From positions 1,428,501-1,492,500 of the forward strand of contig JAILWY010000027.1 of the NCBI GenBank assembly GCA_022113835.1: a DNA stretch of 64,000 nt, in the 5' to 3' direction. Of the stretch, positions 37,040-47,770 are shown in pieces (within the stretch, counting starts at the first letter, position 1; every line of letters begins with the position of its first letter). This DNA comes from Atopsyche davidsoni (Eukaryota > Arthropoda > Insecta > Trichoptera > Hydrobiosidae). Under the pieces are notes generated by a model that ran no database searches, had not been told where the DNA came from, and worked only from the letters and a program-made list of their open reading frames with translations. The translations under genes were made by a program, and so were the position numbers.

Positions 37040-37400
37040 AAATAATGTAGTCTACGCCATTGCACCCGAGCGAAAAGGGCATTCGAGTTCATAGCTTCGA
37101 CCAGACGGGGATTTGTTATGACGCTGTAAGGGGATGGTCCCGGTGCCCCTCGCCGCACCCCCTGGTCTCCTTGCCACCATCCTTCCATTCTTCCTACCGC
37201 ATCGGGACATTCTTTGTCTCGGCGAGTCCTTTCAGGAAGTTTCAGCAGCTCCCCGGGCAGGAAACGTTTCAGGACAAAGAACCAGATAAAGATTCGAGAT
37301 TACGGGAGAATCTGCGGCGCTCATTGCGGGTGTATTTGTTGATAAAAACAGCCTCTGTAATATATCCAAGGGAAATGCCAATAATGACTCGCTTATAAAG
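37040..37400. other. GC-richer stretch with overlapping open frames
   Basis: A 112-codon plus frame (37060-37398) and a 103-codon minus frame overlap it. Neither shows a recognisable domain or consistent splice context. Probably non-coding; possibly an exon remnant or promoter. Confidence 0.3.
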
Positions 37401-39158
37401 CCTCAACCGCAACGTTTTTGTACGCTCAATATAAAATAAAAATAAAAATATATTTTAACGATTCGAGATACATGTAAATGAATATCGTGAAACAATAGAA
37501 AAACCATTTCCTATTGTAAATATGTATATTTTAAATACAATTTTGATACCATTCTGTGCAGATAATTTCAGCCTCAAGAGTGGTAGCCTCCGACCTTTTT
37601 TTCATACATACCTAACCCGTGCTATGCAAAGTCATTGGTTTTTACCAAAGTCTTCATAAACCACGGTTTATTGACATATAATTAGCGTCATACCTTGATT
37701 ATCATTGTATGAGTTGAATCGACGGAAAACTGGTTTAATTCATAGTACTTCATATTCACATTTATTATATAGTCTATATACAGGTTGTATAATCAAACAA
37801 TTAAAAGCAGCCTATGACGTCACATTACGTGTTTCAAGTAATATTGATTTTTTTATACCTCATAGTACAATAAATTCCATTACCCCTAAGAGTTTATATA
37901 TAAATCTCCACGAGATCAATAATTCGCAAGAACTTGCTTATAAACTCTAAAAATTACATGCCGAGGCATTATAACAGAACCATTACGTCGCTTTAATTTA
38001 TGATTAACTAATCACAAATTTACATAGCAGTATCACAGCGTACTGTAAAAAGCCTGACATTACGTATTCCTAAAATGATAATTCGTGGATTGAAAGTTCG
38101 TCTGACACGCGAGGTATGGAGGAAAGCCTAATTTAAAATCGAGCTTAAATTAAAATTTCAAAAAGCTCCGCGAAGCAGCGTTGCCAGAGCTTGGAGTGTT
38201 GTTTCCGTTATACATTGCTGAAAGTTTAACGCGCTGGCTGGGTACAGTGTGCAGAGGCTGCTTTTTTATTCGTATTTTCACAATATCGACTCTGGAAAAG
38301 CGAATTGAAATAACAGGCACATTGTGATTGTCATTTCACTCCATACATTAAATTTTAAATAATTTTGTGCTTTTCACTTTCAATTATAGGCTGTATTTTT
38401 CAGAACGATAATAGCAACGTTTGCTGCTGAAAAAATTGTTTTTTCGGTATCGATGCACATAAATAAACAATCAAGCAGTGAAAATAAAACTGACATACTT
38501 GAATACTTAGGGTATTCTTTCATGAGCATTAGTAATACTAATAAAAATCCACAAGTGGAGAAAGAGCTGATGGCCTTTAGGTTAATGCCCCTCTACATTT
38601 ACCACTGAACTATAATCTTCAACTAAAATTATGTGTAGATCTTCCGATGAAATATTGTTTATACTCAGTTGAGCACGTAAAAGGACAGCTCAGTGGTAAA
38701 ACCTGCGAGTGGTTGTCTAAAGAATGTGGACTTGCAGCATAAATTATTATACCTGTATTTATAAAAGTTTTATTTTTAAATTCAAGGTGTTAAGGTAGTT
38801 TAGTCTAGACAAACTACATCCATTTATACTGCAGCCCAGCGGGAAATGGAACCTTCGGGAAGTCTAAAGTTTTCAGTAAACTTGGTCAAGGCTTTACACT
38901 ATTTTCATCCAAGGGTAGTGGTAATGTATTGCAGTGTGGAGTAACCTCATTTGTTCTGGGCCAGTACTTTGCTATAATGAAACTGAAAACTTTATAATTA
39001 CATAAAAATGATTACATAGATGCAGTGCCCCTTATTTCTTACATTTTCCACAGCTTTACCGCGTTGAAAACCTTGAATTTTATATTCATCTTCACATCTT
39101 TTAACACTTGTTATGAGCGATGGTTATTTATAGAAGTAAGAAAATATTTATATTAGTA
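37401..39158. other. Non-coding, no feature recognised
   Basis: AT-rich sequence. CGTTGCCAG occurs near 38179, but otherwise nothing can be supported. Confidence 0.5.
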
Positions 39159-39637
39159 GTGTCCATTAATTTTAAGAATTTATTAAGAGATGTCGTTACT
39201 AGTATTGAATCGCATCAGGCTATATTTTGACTAACTTAATTGTGAAGCGTCATTATTGCGCTTTATTTTTCAGTATATGTCATCGGCCACGTGTTGCTAA
39301 ACCGGTAAAAACATACTTGGAAAACAGTGGATGGGAAGTTCTGCCTCACCCGCCTTATAGCCCAAACCTTGCCCCTTCCGACTACCACTTGCTTCGATCG
39401 ATGCAGAACGCCCTTTCTGGAATACGCTTCACTTCTGAAAACGGTATCATAAATTGGCGTGATTCTTTCTTGACTTCATAAGACGAACAGTCCTTTTGGG
39501 ATGGAATCCATAATTTGCCCGAAAGATGGAAAAAAGTAGTGGCTACCAATTAACAATACTTTGAATAGAATATATTGTACCAATTTTTTATAATAAAGCT
39601 TCAATTTCATGGATTTTTTTTTTAAGATTAATGCACA
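39159..39637 (+). mobile_element. Mariner element, internally deleted, copy 1
   Basis: The ends GTGTCCATTAATTTTAAG and TTAAGATTAATGCACA are imperfect inverted repeats flanked by TA. The interior encodes only the mariner transposase C-terminus: RPRVAKPVKTYLENSGWEVL, the PYSPNLAPSDYHL block carrying the third catalytic Asp, and DEQSFWDGIHNLPERWKKV, with a stop between. The N-terminal DNA-binding half and first catalytic residues are gone. Confidence 0.8.
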
Positions 39638-40672
39638 TAAGTTTTTTAACTGACAATAAAAAAAATTCGGTAAACGCTGGACATCGAGTTTAAGTAGTTT
39701 GACCAATTATTCAAATTATAATTATTTGTTGATTGGTCACAATGCACTGTCGTTACGCAATGCCGAGTCCGCCCACCTTTTCGGTCCAATTAAAGGAAGA
39801 CGGACGCGCGAGTGTTATTGAACGAGGAGAACCAACCTAACAGGCTCATCTAAGCTATTAATTTAATTAACTACTATTTACTAGACCACACAGTTAGTAC
39901 AAACCGAAGAATCGAGAATCTCATCTGGGGCCATGCCACACAGGCATTAAAAAAAGTAATGCGATGTGATCTTATGCTGAGCTGAGAATAGTTTTAAGTT
40001 GAGTTATTTTTTTAAATCTTTAAATACATTCTAGATTCACTCTTTTTACATCCCTAAAACAGAACGTATTCCTTATTAAGATAACCCACTAATATCATAA
40101 ATTTCCCATTAGCGTCATCTAGAAACCTCAGGAGTATAATTAACTAATTGTTATCATTCTCCATATAATCTAAGGGTATAATCTATGAGTGGTTATTTTG
40201 AAAATTTGTTAAACATGATTTGATATATAATATAATATTTTTGAAAGCATAGAAATTTGTTAAAACGTAAAATTTATTTATTGTCATTTAGTTTCCTATA
40301 AATTATTTTTGATACACTTGTGATTTTTTAAATATCAAATATCATTATCTTCTGTTGCTTGGATTGAAATATTGATATTTATAAATATCTCATTGGTTTC
40401 TGGAGCCATCATTTAAGGAGGGTTGATCCCGTAATCTTGGCTGGATCCGAGTAAAAATCTGTTGTCTAACTTCCGGTCGCTGGGGGTTGCGATCCACCCC
40501 TGGCCGGCGGAGAACTGGAGGCTTAAGCGATTGGGTTTCATTTCCGACGGGAGAAAAATAACAAAATAATCAAAAGAAAGCTACCCCTTGAACTGCCGAC
40601 GGGGAATACTTGACTTTAGCAGAAATATTTATTTTATTTATTAGAAATATATATAAATATATATTGGTAGTA

Positions 40673-41418
40673 TGCATTAATTTTTCGTAAAATTGGAGCT
40701 TTATTATAAAAAAATTGGTACAATATATTCTATTCAAAGTATTGTCCATCGCTAGCCACTACTTTTTCCCATCGATCGGGCAAATTGTAGATTCCATCCC
40801 AAAAGGACTGTTCGTCTTATGAAGCCAAGAAAGAATCAAGCCAATTTTTGATACCCTGTTCAGAAATGAAGCGTATTCCAGAAAGGGCATTCTGCATCGA
40901 TCGAAACAAGTGGTAGTCGGAAGGGGCAAGATCTGGGCTATAGGGTGGGTGAGGCAGAACTTCCCATCCACTGTTTTCCAAATATGTTTTAACCGATTTA
41001 GCAACATGTGGCCGAGCATTGTCATGATGGAAATTGACAGACTCGTGCCTGGTCGCATATTCTGGCCGTTTTTCTGCCAATGCTCGCTTCAAACGCATCT
41101 ATTGTTGTCTGGAGAACTCGCCCGTGATAGTTTGGCCTGGTTTCAGCAGCTCATAGTGGATGACACCCTTCTGATCCCACCAACTACACAGCATTACCTT
41201 GGCGCCATGAATATTTGGCTTGGCCGTCGATGTTGATATATATACAAAAACTACCCCAACAATTTGGTTTTGATATAATGGCTTACAGACACGTTTTAAA
41301 TGATTTTTGGAATTCCTGATAATACGTTTCAGTCCCAGTCTGGGACCATCTTCAGATATCACTATATAAAAAATACTTATGTGGTACCTACCTAGAAAAG
41401 TTTCGATTTTTTAGACAC
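40673..41418 (-). mobile_element. Mariner element, internally deleted, copy 2
   Basis: Same family as the copy at 39.2 kb, opposite strand. The 3' end TGCATTAATTTTTCG is at 40673. The minus-strand frame covers [32 protein letters not shown], the HHDNARPHVAK motif (second catalytic Asp) and PYSPDLAPSDYHLF (third), ending DEQSFWDGI..ERW-like. Stops and a frameshift interrupt it. The 5' limit is approximate: a weak GACAC/TA end lies at 41418, and the first 100 or so residues are missing. Confidence 0.78.
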
Positions 41419-42049
41419 TATTGCTTATTGGCAAAACACTTTGTTTCTAGTACACCGAGAGAGTGGAAAAGTTGCGCCAGCAAGATTTCCCTTTATGGAA
41501 TTTTATTTATTTCTTTCTGCTTTGCATACTACAATAAATCCCCGTCTCCTCTCCTCGTCCTTGTAACGCCTTTAAAGTTCCCGTATTCCGACGTTTGTCG
41601 TAAGTCACAACATATAAATCTCTAGATAATACGCTATTTTCCTTATTTTGTGATTTATGGAATAATCTGCTTTTATGAATATCCGTCATACTTACGACTC
41701 CGAGTGGATGCTTACAACGTTATAACTACGGTTTAGGGAGAGAGTCTAGCGCGTTATTCATAAATATGAAAAATAAAATCTCAGAAATTTTCGCATTTAG
41801 TTTAAACAATTTTTAAAATATTGCTTATTGGTTATCAAATATGCTTCACTAGATACAAATTGAAATGATGGGTATACGTACTGTTAAGGGGATGTTTCTC
41901 AAATTCATGAAGACGTCTCCACTGCCGTGGCTGCAAAGTCGAATATCTCAACAAAAATAAAAACCTGGCATGATAGCAAAGAACGAAGCGTTTATAAAAA
42001 AAAAACCTTGTATATCTTGTATACGTAGTTACAAAGTTGCAATTTTTAC
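41419..42049. other. Non-coding, no feature recognised
   Basis: Short overlapping frames on both strands show no family features. Confidence 0.45.
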
Positions 42050-42615
42050 TACAGGGTGTCCAAAAAGAGTATCGGGTATTTGTTAGTTCAGTATAACAAA
42101 AACTACTAATAATCAAGCATTATTTTTATTGTTGTATATAAGAATACAAATAGGAAATTATTTCAAAAATATGGTGTTATCCAAATAGTGACCGTTACGC
42201 GTTGCTGGCACTCTTCTAATCTGGAACGAAGATTGCTGATAACACGCTGACATATTGCCCTCTATTATTGCCCTGTATTATTTCTGACCTGATGTTTTGT
42301 TTCAATTCCGTTAGGTTCATCGAATTATTCTCATAAACCCTACTTTTAAGGTATCCCTATACGAAATAGTCAAGAGGGCTATGGTCGGGGCTTCTGGGAG
42401 GTTAGTTGATGTTACCTCTACGTGAAATGACTTTATTAGGGAATAATTCGTGAACAGCTTCAATTGATTGATTGGATGTATGGCAAGTGGTTTGGAACCA
42501 CGTTCTTGAGTTAAAACCTTGAAACTCCTGCAACTCTGAGCCTAAAAATTATGCAGTATATCGCAATAACGGTCACTATTCACATTCACCCGATACTCTT
42601 TTTGGACACCCAGTA
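42050..42615 (-). mobile_element. Tc1/mariner-superfamily element relic with terminal repeats
   Basis: Near-perfect terminal inverted repeats ACAGGGTGTCCAAAAAGAGT at the left and ACTCTTTTTGGACACCCAGT at the right, each beginning or ending at TA. The minus strand encodes a transposase C-terminal piece: PDHSPLDYFVWGYLKSRVYE, then MNLTELKQNIRSEIIQGN. This is the S-P-D..P-L-D..W-G-x-L-K block of IS630/Tc1 DDE transposases. The N-terminal part is deleted. Confidence 0.82.
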
Positions 42616-45170
42616 TAAAAATAAAATAAAGTGGCTAGTTAAATAAAATATTCCGAATAAAATAACTTTGCACCGCGCACTCCGGGGCGGTTAAGGGAGT
42701 ATCTCAAAAACTTTATTATTTTAATTTGAGGCTGGCAGCCCCGCCGAGGGGTTAAACCGCTCCGACCCCCGTAACTTCGAGCCGCCCCTGGATCTGTAAA
42801 AAAGTTACAACCCTTCAGGTGCCGCTACACAAATAATTACAATGACTGCGAGGGGTCTCGCAGGCGCATTAAAAATTAAACCAAATTTTGATGCAATTTA
42901 ACCCTTGTAACTTCAAATACCTAATCCATGGAAATTTAAAAAGTTTTAGTCCTTCAGTTTCCCCGGCGTAAATAATTAAAATATCTACCAGAGAACGCCC
43001 TTTAAAAATTAAAGGAATCTTCCCGTTGTGAGACATGATTTTTTAAAGTTAATAGCCAGTAAAATATTTATTTTGTAACAGAATAAAAGCATCTTTATCG
43101 TCTTATAAAATTCAACGCCTTATTAAGTAAAAGCATTTTTATTGTTTTATAGATTTTTCGTAATTCATAAAAAAATTAAATGTTTCTTGGTCTCTGAAAA
43201 CAACCCCACAGATTGCGTCAGGAATGCTCGCAAATAAATAAATATTACTTGTGTGTAGTAAATATTTATTTCTCAAGTGCATTTAACAATTCGAATTCTC
43301 GAAATTTTCCCGTCGTTTCGTTTGTGTATCGTGCCCTGTGATCGCTTCGCTTCCATGCCATTAATTTTAAGCGAAGGGTAAATAAAAGCCTAATATTGAA
43401 ATAATTTCAAACTCTGTGATGAAGGCTGTGTGTAGTGAGTAGCACATGGCATTTCCGCCATAAAAGTAACACATGGCAGAAGCCATAACTGCCGTCAAAC
43501 CTTCTGAATACAACGATGGAGGTAAATATATGAAAAACCTCTGAGGGTTTAATAATAAAAAAAAAAACATTTTGTGATGTCAGTAGCTATTGTTGGACAC
43601 TGACGACGGTGGTAGAAAAGCAACTGGTATTTTTCAGACATGCTCCTGAATTTCAGATGCAATAATAATTATACAGCATAGTATCGGTGTTACTTGCTAA
43701 ATCGATCGAGTCAATTGTTTTACAATGCTTTAAAAATATTTTTTTATATTTATATGATTTATTCTGTGAAAATTGGCGGATTCATTCTGTGATCTGGGAG
43801 ATACTGCAAAAACAACCCTTTAACCAACTCCCCCTCTGTGTACAGAGCCCGGGCATTGAGGTAGAATCCGGGAAATCCTAGGGGAGGAAAAATTTCTATG
43901 TTGATCAATACTTAGCATCTGACAATGAACTTGTTTGTTTCGCACTATATGCTGGGGTCAATTTACTAGAATAAATAATTTTACTGATAACCTATTAATT
44001 ATTATATTAATAAAAAAATAAATGTTTTCATTTTATATGGTAGGTATTATTTATTACGGGGTTGTTATTAGTAAACAAGTAAAATTTGATGTTCGGATTG
44101 CGAAACTTTTTAAATGTAATCCTTAAATCTGGTAATTAATTATAGATTAAAAAAGGTTTTTCAATCGAGATTAAATGGACAAAGGAGTATTGAAAAGCGA
44201 AATTTTCGTTGAAAAAATTATAAGGCCTAATCTGTGTGCGGATTCAAATTATGAAAAAAAAAAAAAACGTTTTTAATTATTATCCAAAATACCCTTAAAG
44301 GATTTTTTTTGAAGAATAATAAAAAAATATAAATATATATTTACTCAAACAATGATTTAATAGGGTTGAAAGTTTTTAGCTGTAAATGGCTTTGGAAGAT
44401 GGTAGTGTCTTAAAATATTCATCGAAAAAATGTTGTAAGCGATAGTTTTCCCAAAGGACAAGAATGCAATGGGAAGAGTACACTTCGCTAGAGTATTGCG
44501 GCTCGCCAGGCAGAGGCCCGCACAAGGGGTTGTCAAATATTTACGGCCCAGATTTTTGCTTCCCTTGCGGAGATTGGTTTATCTCCGGGTGTCTGACGTC
44601 TTTTATGGGTTCACCCCTGGGAAAAAAAAGCCTGCAAAATCAATGTCACCGTGTTATATATATATTATTGTTTATTTTATATATATATTTTTTTGTGTTG
44701 AATTGCATTATATTTAACCTCCGTCGTGAGGTTCGTTTTCAATAATATAAAGATAATCAAATATAAGATATCAAACTCAGTTTAATAATGCCAGCGTGAA
44801 AGGTTGGCGAAACACCGGTAAAAATTTATATGTGAAAAAATTACTCAAGTATTTTACATAGTTAAAAAATTAAAATGGAATTCCACCAAGTACCCTGTCA
44901 AAAATATTGAATTTTTAATAATATTAAGCTTAAAAATGTACTGACATCAAACGCTTTTTTTAAACAATTTATTTTGAATATATGCATTGAAAAGTCGATA
45001 AATTTTGTGAAAAAAAATAAAAAATATGAAGTCGACCCTTTGTCATCAGCGAATTTAACCTAAAAGGGTAACAGCCGTAAATTAAAAAAGGAAATATTGA
45101 AGGCATCATAAACATGTTAGCGAAGGTCTCGCGTGCAATAAAGTATACAGATTTGGGCCGCCGTTGCATT
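42616..45170. other. Non-coding, no feature recognised
   Basis: Mostly AT-rich, with small GC patches (42670-42800, 44470-44620) that contain no supported exon. Two overlapping frames start at 44464 and 44469 without domains. Confidence 0.45.
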
Positions 45171-45174
45171 AAAG

Positions 45175-45480
45175 ATCCGCCCCGAGACGGATGGGAAAGC
45201 CGAGCGGCCATGTATCGGGGCATTTGTGATTTCGCACGTAGCTGGCATTAGTAGGGATTTTATTCCTCCACCGCGCCCAGCCTCCGTGGCCCAGTTCCGC
45301 GCGGCCGGGCCCCGAGAGCCGCCGGGCGCGCCCGAACACTCCCGAGCTCACCCGAGTCCGCCCGAGCCCGCCCGACCCCTCCCGAGCGCGCCTCGGCCCG
45401 CCGAGCGGGACGGCCGGCTCGCCGCTCGGCCGCCTGGCGCGGTGTTGCCAGCCCGCAGGACCTCCCGACCGCTCGTGGTT
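45175..45480. other. GC-rich island with decamer repeat
   Basis: About 300 bp, very CpG-rich. Within it, 45331-45390 is a 10-bp tandem repeat in which six consecutive units begin CCCGA. The motif CGGTGTTGCCAG lies at 45440-45451. The island may be a promoter or an untranslated first exon; no protein is recognisable. Confidence 0.55.
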
Positions 45481-46309
45481 ATTTTTTTTGGTGAAGTGGT
45501 GAATATTGTTGTTTTAAAAAACTCTTATTGTAAGTAAAATGAAATTTATAGTTTATAAGCTAATTTTTGATAATTAATCAAATTACACTTTTTTTATAGT
45601 AAAGCGTTGTCAGTGTTTGTTTCCATATTACCGTGGACTATTAAAAGCTTATTTATTCACGCTACTAAGCATTTAAGCAGTTGTTTCCTGTTGATGCTCG
45701 GCTTAGCATTACTTTGATATCCGTGATTTGGAATACATGTATAAATCATTTTTATAAATATTAACCAAAAATCAAGCCATCTTCCTTAAAATGTATACAT
45801 GTATAAAATGTGTAGGAATACCTTAAAATGTAATCAATTATTTAAGTAATGACATATTTAACGCCTATATCTATGCAAAATAACTTGATAAACACAACAA
45901 CTGTAAATAGACAATGGCTAGATGATTGTGAGTATTTTTAACAATGAGTGCCGGCGTAGGCTTTCAAAATTGTCATAGTCATTTGTTAATTATTTTTTTT
46001 TAAATCTATATTTAGAATTTGGAGTATAACAAATTAGACCAGTTATTTTAAAACCGATATTATTTTATAACCGGTATTTTGATCGAGCATGTGCAAAATA
46101 AAAGAAGATCTATTTTTTAAATGTATACATTATTGTAAATATATAAACAGTTATAAAAGATAAGACTAGTGGTGCTTCAATCTTTATGTTATTACAACTT
46201 CGATTTTTCTCAGACTTCAGTAGTTTTTGTACCCGCCGCGTAATAATGAACCAACGGGAAAATGTTTCAAGCTGCTTACAACGATGCTCATATTGAGATT
46301 GAGCTTAGT

Positions 46310-46690
46310 ATTTGGGGGAGTCGTGGCGGGCGCCTGTCGTTTTCCCCGCCGCCCTGGCTGGCAACACCGAGTGGCTGAGCTCGCGCGCCGGCACGTGTGG
46401 CGACCCTCGGCTTTTCCCCTCAGTGTTTACGTCATTATCGAGGCGGAATCTCACTCAATCCGCAGGCAGACTATTTTACAATTCGGCGGCCGCCTGTCCC
46501 CAGCGCGCCGTCCGCCCGCCGGCCCCCGAGCACCGCGCACTCGGCCCAGGTCAACAAGTCAAGGACGACCGAAAATCTATAGATTCGCACGGTGAATGCT
46601 TGCAAAGCGTCAATATTATCGCAGTCGATATAAGTGATAGCGCAGTCGTGTCATGTCGTCAACTGTTACCGGACACCAGGTAAATATGAA
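46310..46690 (+). other. GC-rich island, candidate 5' exon
   Basis: A CpG-rich block ending in a good splice donor (GGACACCAG/GTAAAT, exon end 46679). An ATG at 46653 opens nine codons (MSSTVTGHQ) in phase 0. CTGGCAACACCG is at 46358-46369. The arrangement looks like a promoter plus first exon on the plus strand, but no downstream coding exon could be linked to it. Confidence 0.35.
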
Positions 46691-46819
46691 AGCCGCCTCG
46701 GGGAGCAGTTCCTACCCCTAAACAGAAGCGCAATATTTATGCATTTATCATTCTTCTCTATTGAACAATTATTGATACTTATTAATTATTGTTGGGGATG
46801 CGTAGCTATGTAAGTGTCA

Positions 46820-46920
46820 GCAGTTTGGCAGGGCCCGGGGGGGTGGTCCCCTGGCCCCCTGGCTCCTGGCCCGCGACCCCCGCCCGGCCCGGGGGCCCGA
46901 GGCTCTAATCCTGTTACACG
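46820..46920. other. Short GC-rich block
   Basis: C/G-rich low-complexity run (GGGCCCGGGGGGGTGGTCCC region) without coding features. Confidence 0.5.
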
Positions 46921-47499
46921 AAGCCGTACATCCACATTTCGTAACGTGTAACTCGATACGAGCCGCGGGCTTCAGTTAAAACTATACACTTTCTTCTCTT
47001 CGTAGAGAAAAGTCGCGTGTTCGTAGACCTCCCGGTTATAAAAAAAACTGGTAATTCAATTATGTAAAACAGTAACAAAAATTTTAACAACTTCACAAAG
47101 TATACTACTCAACTCATTTTATATTTTTATTTATTTATTAAAATAGTATTTGCACTTAAAATGTAATTTACAATTCCTTATTGTTCTTGTCGCTTATAAG
47201 CTAGTCGTCCTTGCTCCATAGTTTTTTTTTTTTTTTAATACTTAATGTTTTAGTTACGATATAATAAAAATACCCTTTAATAAATATTTATTACTAAATT
47301 GTAACCTGTAGCTACATAAGATCTCAATAAAGCAAAATATTTTTATCATAAAACCCAGTGAAAGAAATATGTGAAGGCTTTGTTTTTCAAATAGAGAACG
47401 AAACATTCGAACGCGCATAATTCTTATTAAAATATCGGAATCTTAAATGTCAAAAAGTGTTCTGTATTTGAAAATCGATCGAGCCGTAATTGGATGCTG

Positions 47500-47770
47500 A
47501 TGATTGTATTCGTTCGCAGGGGCGCCCGTAGTCGCGGGCGAGGATGTGACGCGGAGGACATCTCGAGTGCCCGAGTCGCCAGTGCCGTGCCCGGAGTCAG
47601 AGCGTGTGTCAGCATGTGAGGGTGGACCTCTGACCCGCGGAATGAACCGACTTCCTGTTCAAAAATAATACATTTAATCGCTGCCACTGGCCTACGTGGT
47701 ATTAATTTAAGTTCTTACGTGGACGCTGAACAACCGAGTGCACTGTGTCCGAGTTGAATGCCGAAAAATG
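47500..47770 (+). other. GC-rich island, candidate exon ending at 47770
   Basis: CpG-rich at 47515-47640, then an ATG at 47758 opening four codons (MPKN) plus one base before a strong donor (AAAATG/GTGAGTGA). It could be a first coding exon or an untranslated exon with a short upstream frame. The gene it belongs to was not found. The LRR gene at 61.7 kb is one candidate, as its first coding exon has an acceptor directly before it. Confidence 0.35.

Noticed and set aside
46227..46683. 122- and 123-codon overlapping frames at 46.2-46.7 kb as coding genes
   Set aside because: Composition-driven overlap in different frames. Only the splice-donor end looks meaningful, so the block is listed as a candidate 5' exon.
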